NCBI GenBank assembly: GCA_032718475.1
Contig: JAUCBJ010006766.1
Span: forward strand, 1 to 64,000
Direction of reading: 5' to 3'
DNA length: 64,000 bases
From: Nemertoderma westbladi
Lineage: Eukaryota; Xenacoelomorpha; Nemertodermatida; Nemertodermatidae
The translations under genes were made by a program, and so were the position numbers. Below the pieces are notes generated by a model. That model was not told where the DNA came from, did no database searches, and worked only from the letters and a program-made list of their open reading frames with translations. Positions within the stretch are counted from its first letter, which is position 1, and each line of letters starts with the position of its first letter. Below, piece after piece: positions 56,301 to 62,300 of the stretch.

Positions 56301-59300
56301 TTGGTCCCGGAAGTCGGTGTGTCTGTCCAATCAGCCTCAGATGTCGGTGTGTCTGCCCCCAAGCCCCGGTAGTCGGTGTGTCTGCCCCCCAAGCCCCGGT
56401 TGTCGGTGTGTCTGCCCCCCCCCCCCCCCAGCCCCGGTTGTCGGTGTGTCTGCCCCCCCAGCCTCGGTTGTCGGTGTGTCTGCCCCCCCCCCCCAGCCCC
56501 GCTTGTCGGTGTGTCTGCCCAATCAGCGTCGGAGGTAGGTGTGTCTGCCCCCCAAGCCCCGGTTGTCGGTGTGTCTGCCCTCCAAGCCCCGGTTGTCGGT
56601 GTGTCTGCCCCCCAAACCCCGGCTGTCGGTGTGTCTGCCCCCCAGCCCCGCTTGTTGGTGTGTCTGCCCCCCCAGCCTCGGTTGTCGGTGTGTCTGCCCA
56701 ATCAGCGTCGGAGGTAGGTGTGTCTGCCCCCCAAGCCCCGGTTGTCGGTGTGTCTGCCCCCCCAAGCCCCGGTTGTCGGTGTGTCTGCCCCCAAGCCCCG
56801 GTTGTCGGTGTGTCTGCCCCCCAAGCCCAGGTTGCCGGTGTGTCTGCCCCCCAAGCCCTGGTTGTCTGTGTGCCTGCCCAATCAGCCTCAGATGTAGGTT
56901 TGTCTGCCCCCCCCCCCCCCCCCCAGCCCCGGTTATCGGTGTGTATGCCCACCCGGCCCCGGTTGTCGGTGTGTCTGCCCCCCCAGCCCCGGTTGGCGGA
57001 GTGTCTGCCCCCCAAGCCCCGGTAGACGGTGTGTCTGCCCCCACGGACCCAGTGGGTGAACCAATCCCCTTAGGTAGCGGCACTTGTCCCGTCTGTGCGA
57101 GGGTTTTTTCCACTAAGGCAAACGGGTCCCTGCGCATCCACGGCCGTGTGGGTGCGCGCTGCCCGGGCTCTGATGTTCCCCCGATGGAGCCCACCGCCTC
57201 GCCGCAGCCTACCATGATCCAGCCGCCGAATGGGGTATTCTCTGATAAGGAAATCCTGGCGGTGTTGCGGGGCTGGCGATGCAGGCAGCAGAGGCACGTT
57301 CCCAAGGCATCGAGGGCTAACTTAGCCGACCTGCTATCGGATATCCTCAATGCGATTTTTGAGAACCCGTCGGACGTCCACGGCTGGATCAGGCTTCTTC
57401 TTGTGGGCCACTGCTGCATCCCGGCACCGAGGCGAGGTGGGAAGAAGCATCAGCGATCCCTCGCCTCAAAGGTTAACCACCTGATCTCGGACTTCCGTTC
57501 CACCTCCCTAGTGGATTCTGGGGTCCCTACACCTCTGCGTCGCCTCTCCGGACCCCGTCGCCAGAAGCTTGAAGAAGAATCCGTCCGGCTCGCCTCGGCA
57601 GTGGCCGAGAAGATCGAGGACGGGGACGTGAAGGGGGCCATCCGTTTGGCCTCCTCCAAGGACTCCATCGCTACCGATACCACTGAGACATTGGAGATGC
57701 TCCGCAGTAAGCACCCATCCAAACCCATCGATAGACGAGTCCCATCACCGCCAGTTGCGCCGTCAGCGAGGCCGTCTACACCAGCAACCCTCCGGAAGAT
57801 GATCGCCTTCTTCCCCTGCGGGAGTGCCGGTGGCCCCGATGGGGTGCGGCCCCAGATCTACAAGGATCTGGTCGCACCAACCAGCGGCGTAGCGGGTGAG
57901 CGCTTCCTCGCGAGTTTCGTGGACACCACGGTGGTAGGCGAGGTGCCAGTAGTCATCCGGCCTATCTTCTTTTGGGCTAACTTGTTTGCCTTCTCTAAGG
58001 TGGGCGGGGGCATCATGCCCATATCGGTGGGGGTCACACTCAGGCGCATGTGCGGCAAGTACGTTGGATACCTGGTGGCGGAGCAGCGGTCGGAGTCGTA
58101 TGGGACGGTTCAGCTGGGAATCGGCTGTAAGCTGGGAGTGGAAGCTGCCGCCCATGCAGTTGGGGCACTAGTGGGAGAAGAGAACTGGCCGGATACAATG
58201 TTGCTGGAGGTCGACTTCAGCAACGCGTTCAACTCCATTCGGCGGGATTCGATGCTGGAAGCTGTCTATAACCAGTACCCGGGCATATACAACTACACCC
58301 TCGCGGCCTATGGGGATGCAACCTTCCTCATGCATGGCGACGACACCATCCTTTCCGACGAGGGTGTTCAGAAGGGGGAAACTGACGGCCCTCGTCTCTT
58401 CGGGGACAACGCTAACCCCGTCATCCAGACAATGGAGTCTGCCTTCAACGTCTGGTACCTGGACGATGGGAACCTCTCCGACGACTCCCAGGTGGTACTG
58501 CGGGACCGGGCGCGGTTGATCGAGGAGGGGGAAGTGCGGTTTAATGATAAACCTCAGGAAGAGTGAGGTATTCTTCCTGGGGCCAGAGATGGAGGAGTCA
58601 CGCGCCCAGATACGTCGGGAGTTTGATACCATTTGCGCTGGCATCCAGTACCCGCCGTTGGTCGAGCTGACGATGCTGGGTGCGCCTATTGGAGACTCCG
58701 CCATCGAGTCCTGCCTCGCCTCCAAGGTAGGAAACCTCTCGACTCTCGCTAGCCGCCTGCCACTCCTCGACGCCCACCATGGGTTCTTCCTCCTGAAGAA
58801 CTCATTTGCCATGCCGCGGCTGACCTACTTCCTGCGGACGGCACCCTGGTTCCGGTTTCCGGCCCTACTACAGGACTTTGAACGCGTCCAGCGTAGCACA
58901 CTCCAGGAGGTCGCCAACACCCACTTTGACGACCTGGCCTGGGCCCAGGCTTGCCTCCCGGCAAGGGTTGGCGGTCTAGGATTGAGTTCTGCAGCACAGG
59001 TCGCACCCTCCACCTTCTTGGCTTCCGCGGCTGCATGCGCTACTCTCTCCAACCACCTTTACCCGTCTGCAGAGGTCCCCCCTAGCCCAGCAGTAGAGTT
59101 GGCACACGCAGTGCGCAACACCTCCCTTACAGCCGGTTCGGCGCTGCCCACCGTGCCTGTCCAGCGCGCATGGATGGCCCCTGTGCACGAGGAGTCCCTC
59201 TCCAGCATCCGTCGCGCAGCGTCGCAACTGAACCTCGTGCGACTGAACTCGGTCGACGACCCCACAGGGGGCTGCTGGCTCGATGCCCTCCCCTGCGCCT

Positions 59301-62300
59301 TGTTGGGGCTGAAACTAACCGACACCCAGTTCCGGATCGCCATCGCCACCCGGCTCGGGTGCAAGGTGGTGGAACCCCACACCTGTGACCATTGCGGTAG
59401 TCCAGTCGCTGCAGACGGCCTTCATAGTCTCTCCTGGCGGAGGAGTGCGGGCCGGCACCCCCGCCACACCATGATAAACAACTTGGTGAGGCGGGCACTG
59501 GTCAGCTGTGACATCCCGTCAGTCCTGGAACCCTCGGGTCTCTTCAGGAACGACGGGAAACGAGTGGACGGGGTGAACCTCGCCCCTTGGAGCTGGGGAC
59601 GAAGCCTTACTTGGGACGCTACGGTAGTCGACCCCCTCGCCCCCAGCCACCCCAACAGACCCTCATCGCCGGCGGGCGCACAGCTGAGGAGGCAGAGCGG
59701 AGGAAACGCGCAACGTATGTCGAGCTGGAGCAGCGGGGCCTCCACATTTTTCATCCTGTGGCCTTTGAGACCCTCAGCCGCCCGGCCCGGAGACTGCGGC
59801 CTTCCTCCGGGAGGTTGGCTCCCGAATGCACGCGTTCACCCACGAACCCCGCTCACACCGCTTCCTCCTACAGCGGATTCTGGTGGCCATTCTTTAAACT
59901 TACAACATTAAACTTAAATATTTTACTTCTATGAATAACAATAGTTTGAATTTAAAAGAAAATTTATTTTGTTTTTTTTTTTTGAAAATTACAATACATT
60001 TAAACTTTTTAACATATTCGTTGAAATGGAAATCCGGCCAAAAATTGAAATCCGGCCGGAGCCGGAACCGAATTTTCATCTCAAAATCCGGCCGGATATC
60101 TGGCACACCCCTAGTAGTGAGTATAAAATAATATATACATACATATCGGCCATACGCTATGTATCTCCAACTGTTGTACAGTAGAGACAAATGTTGTGGA
60201 ACCATCATACAGTAATTTGATTGTATAAATAACCCATTGAGGTTCTTCAAGCCTCTTACACATGAGAGGGACTCACTCATGATTTCAAGTTTTCACAATA
60301 GATATTGCTTTGTATGCCAGATGTTGTGTTCTCGAAATCCCCACAACATGCTTATGTATAAGTTAGTTTAGTTTAATTAGTTTAGTAATATATTTGTTAC
60401 AATTTCATTAATTTGAATTTCAAATTAAACGTACCCCGGAGTAAACTATAAAGACATAAGATCTACCGTTAAACTGTTCATTACTGCATTGTGGCTGGGT
60501 TTTTATAGTTACATACTAACCTGCTTTGCAACCGATAAACTTAATGTGAAGTCTTTGACCAGCAACGGGATTAAGAATCTTGACTTTAATCCATTGGACT
60601 GAGACCCAGACAGGTAAAGGTTGTTGAACTCTGACTGAACCTTCATCATTGCGACCGCCATTAAATAGCTATAAATTAATTGTTAAAATATAGAAAACAA
60701 CTTTATATCTATTATTTTGGGATGGACATTTATTGAAAGAACAATAAATAAATTAATAGATAACCTGTCCCCAGGAGCCGTTACATTGATGTAAATTTAT
60801 CCACTTATGACGATTTCATTGTAGCATCCCAAATTATGTTGTTGTGTAGTAAAATAAACCAACTCACATGTGACTCTCCCACCAGATCTTCATATGGCGT
60901 CGAAATAACTGGAGCGAAATCAACTTCGTTATTTTGCCTGATTTCCAGATACGCATCCATTTGTCGTAAAGCGAACATGACTCTGAATTCAACTTGATCT
61001 GATGTCTCATCTGGGTTCAAGATTTCTGTTTCAACTCCAATAACCGTGTACACCTGTAAAGATAAGCTATAACTGTGTGCACCTGTAAAGATTGCGTACA
61101 TCCTTGTACACCTGTAAGGTTAAGGTATAGCAATGTACACCTGTAAGGATAAGGTATAGCGATGTACACCTGTAAGGATAAGGTATAACTGTGTGCACCT
61201 GTAAAGATTGCGTACATCCTTGTACACCTGTAAGGTTAAGGTATAGCAATGTACACCTGTAAGGATAAGGTATAGCGATGTACACCTGTAAGGATAAGGT
61301 ATAACTGTGTACACCTGTAAAGATAAGCTATAACTGTGTACACCTGTAAAGATTGGGTACATCCTTGTACACCTGTAAAGATAAGCTACAACTGTGTACA
61401 CCTGTAAAGATTGGGTACATCCTTGTACACCTGTAAGGTTAAGTTATAACCGTGTACACCTGTAAAGATATTGTATAACCGTGTACACCTGTAAGGTTAA
61501 GGTATAACCGTGTACACCTGTAAGGTTAAGGTATAACCGTGTACACCTGCAAAGATAAGGTATAACAGTGTACACCTGTAAAGATAAGGTATAACAGTGT
61601 ACACCTGTAAGGATAAGGTATAACAGTGTACACCTGTAAGAATAAGGTATAACAGTGTACACCTGTAAGGTTAAGGTATAACCGTGTACACCTGTAAGAA
61701 TAAGGTATTGTATAACCGTAACCATGTACGTACTCCTGTAAGTATAATGTGTATCCGCGTACAGGAGAATGGGGGTAAACTTGGAAGGTGTATGGTTGAG
61801 TGATGGGTGATTGGGTGTATGGTGAGATCTGGGGACTCTAAGTTGCTTGTCTGTGCTCTGGGTCTCTGGCTCTGGATCTATCTTATTCTACTTTGACACG
61901 TCGCCTTTGGAATGGCAAACTAGGGTGCGGTATTTGCCCTGAGAGTAACGTGGAGCTCCGGCCACTAGAGGTCAGTGGAATTACCGAAAACAATTAGCCT
62001 CACGGTGTCAGTTATCTCCTGGCCGGCTGCCTGTCTTTTCCCCTACCCTACTGGAGAGAGAGTGGCCAACAATTATTTGAGTCCCTTTACTCATGACCGT
62101 TCTAGCCCAAAACAAACCCTAAGTTTGTGAGAGGAAGATGGATTCTGGAGTTGGAGGCTACTCTCAATGTTCCACTCCGACCAACCAAGCCATTATTGGT
62201 GTACCGGAGGCAAATCATAAGACTATCCTCAGTTAATACCACTCGGGTTCCCAATGCGACAAGGTGAGCTGACAGCCATGGCTTCATCTTTATGCAGTGG

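Larger units (their letters stand above)
54501..60113. mobile_element. hAT-type non-autonomous DNA transposon, 5.6 kb, with nested elements
   Basis: The left end TAGGGATGTGCCGGAT and the right end (reverse complement TAGGGGTGTGCCAGAT) form terminal inverted repeats. They are flanked by an exact 8-bp duplication GTAGTGAG at 54493-54500 and 60114-60121. Just inside both ends are CCGGAACCGGAGCCGG/ATCCGGCCGGAT blocks in inverted order. Eight-base duplications and this terminus type are characteristic of hAT elements. No hAT transposase is visible. The interior is occupied by a foldback element, GC-rich minisatellites and a reverse-transcriptase pseudogene. It lies in a giant-gene intron. Confidence 0.82.

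Noticed and set aside
56045-57015. Several overlapping GC-rich frames on both strands over the minisatellites
   Set aside because: Their peptides follow the minisatellite period and shift frame with each C-run; no domain is recognised.
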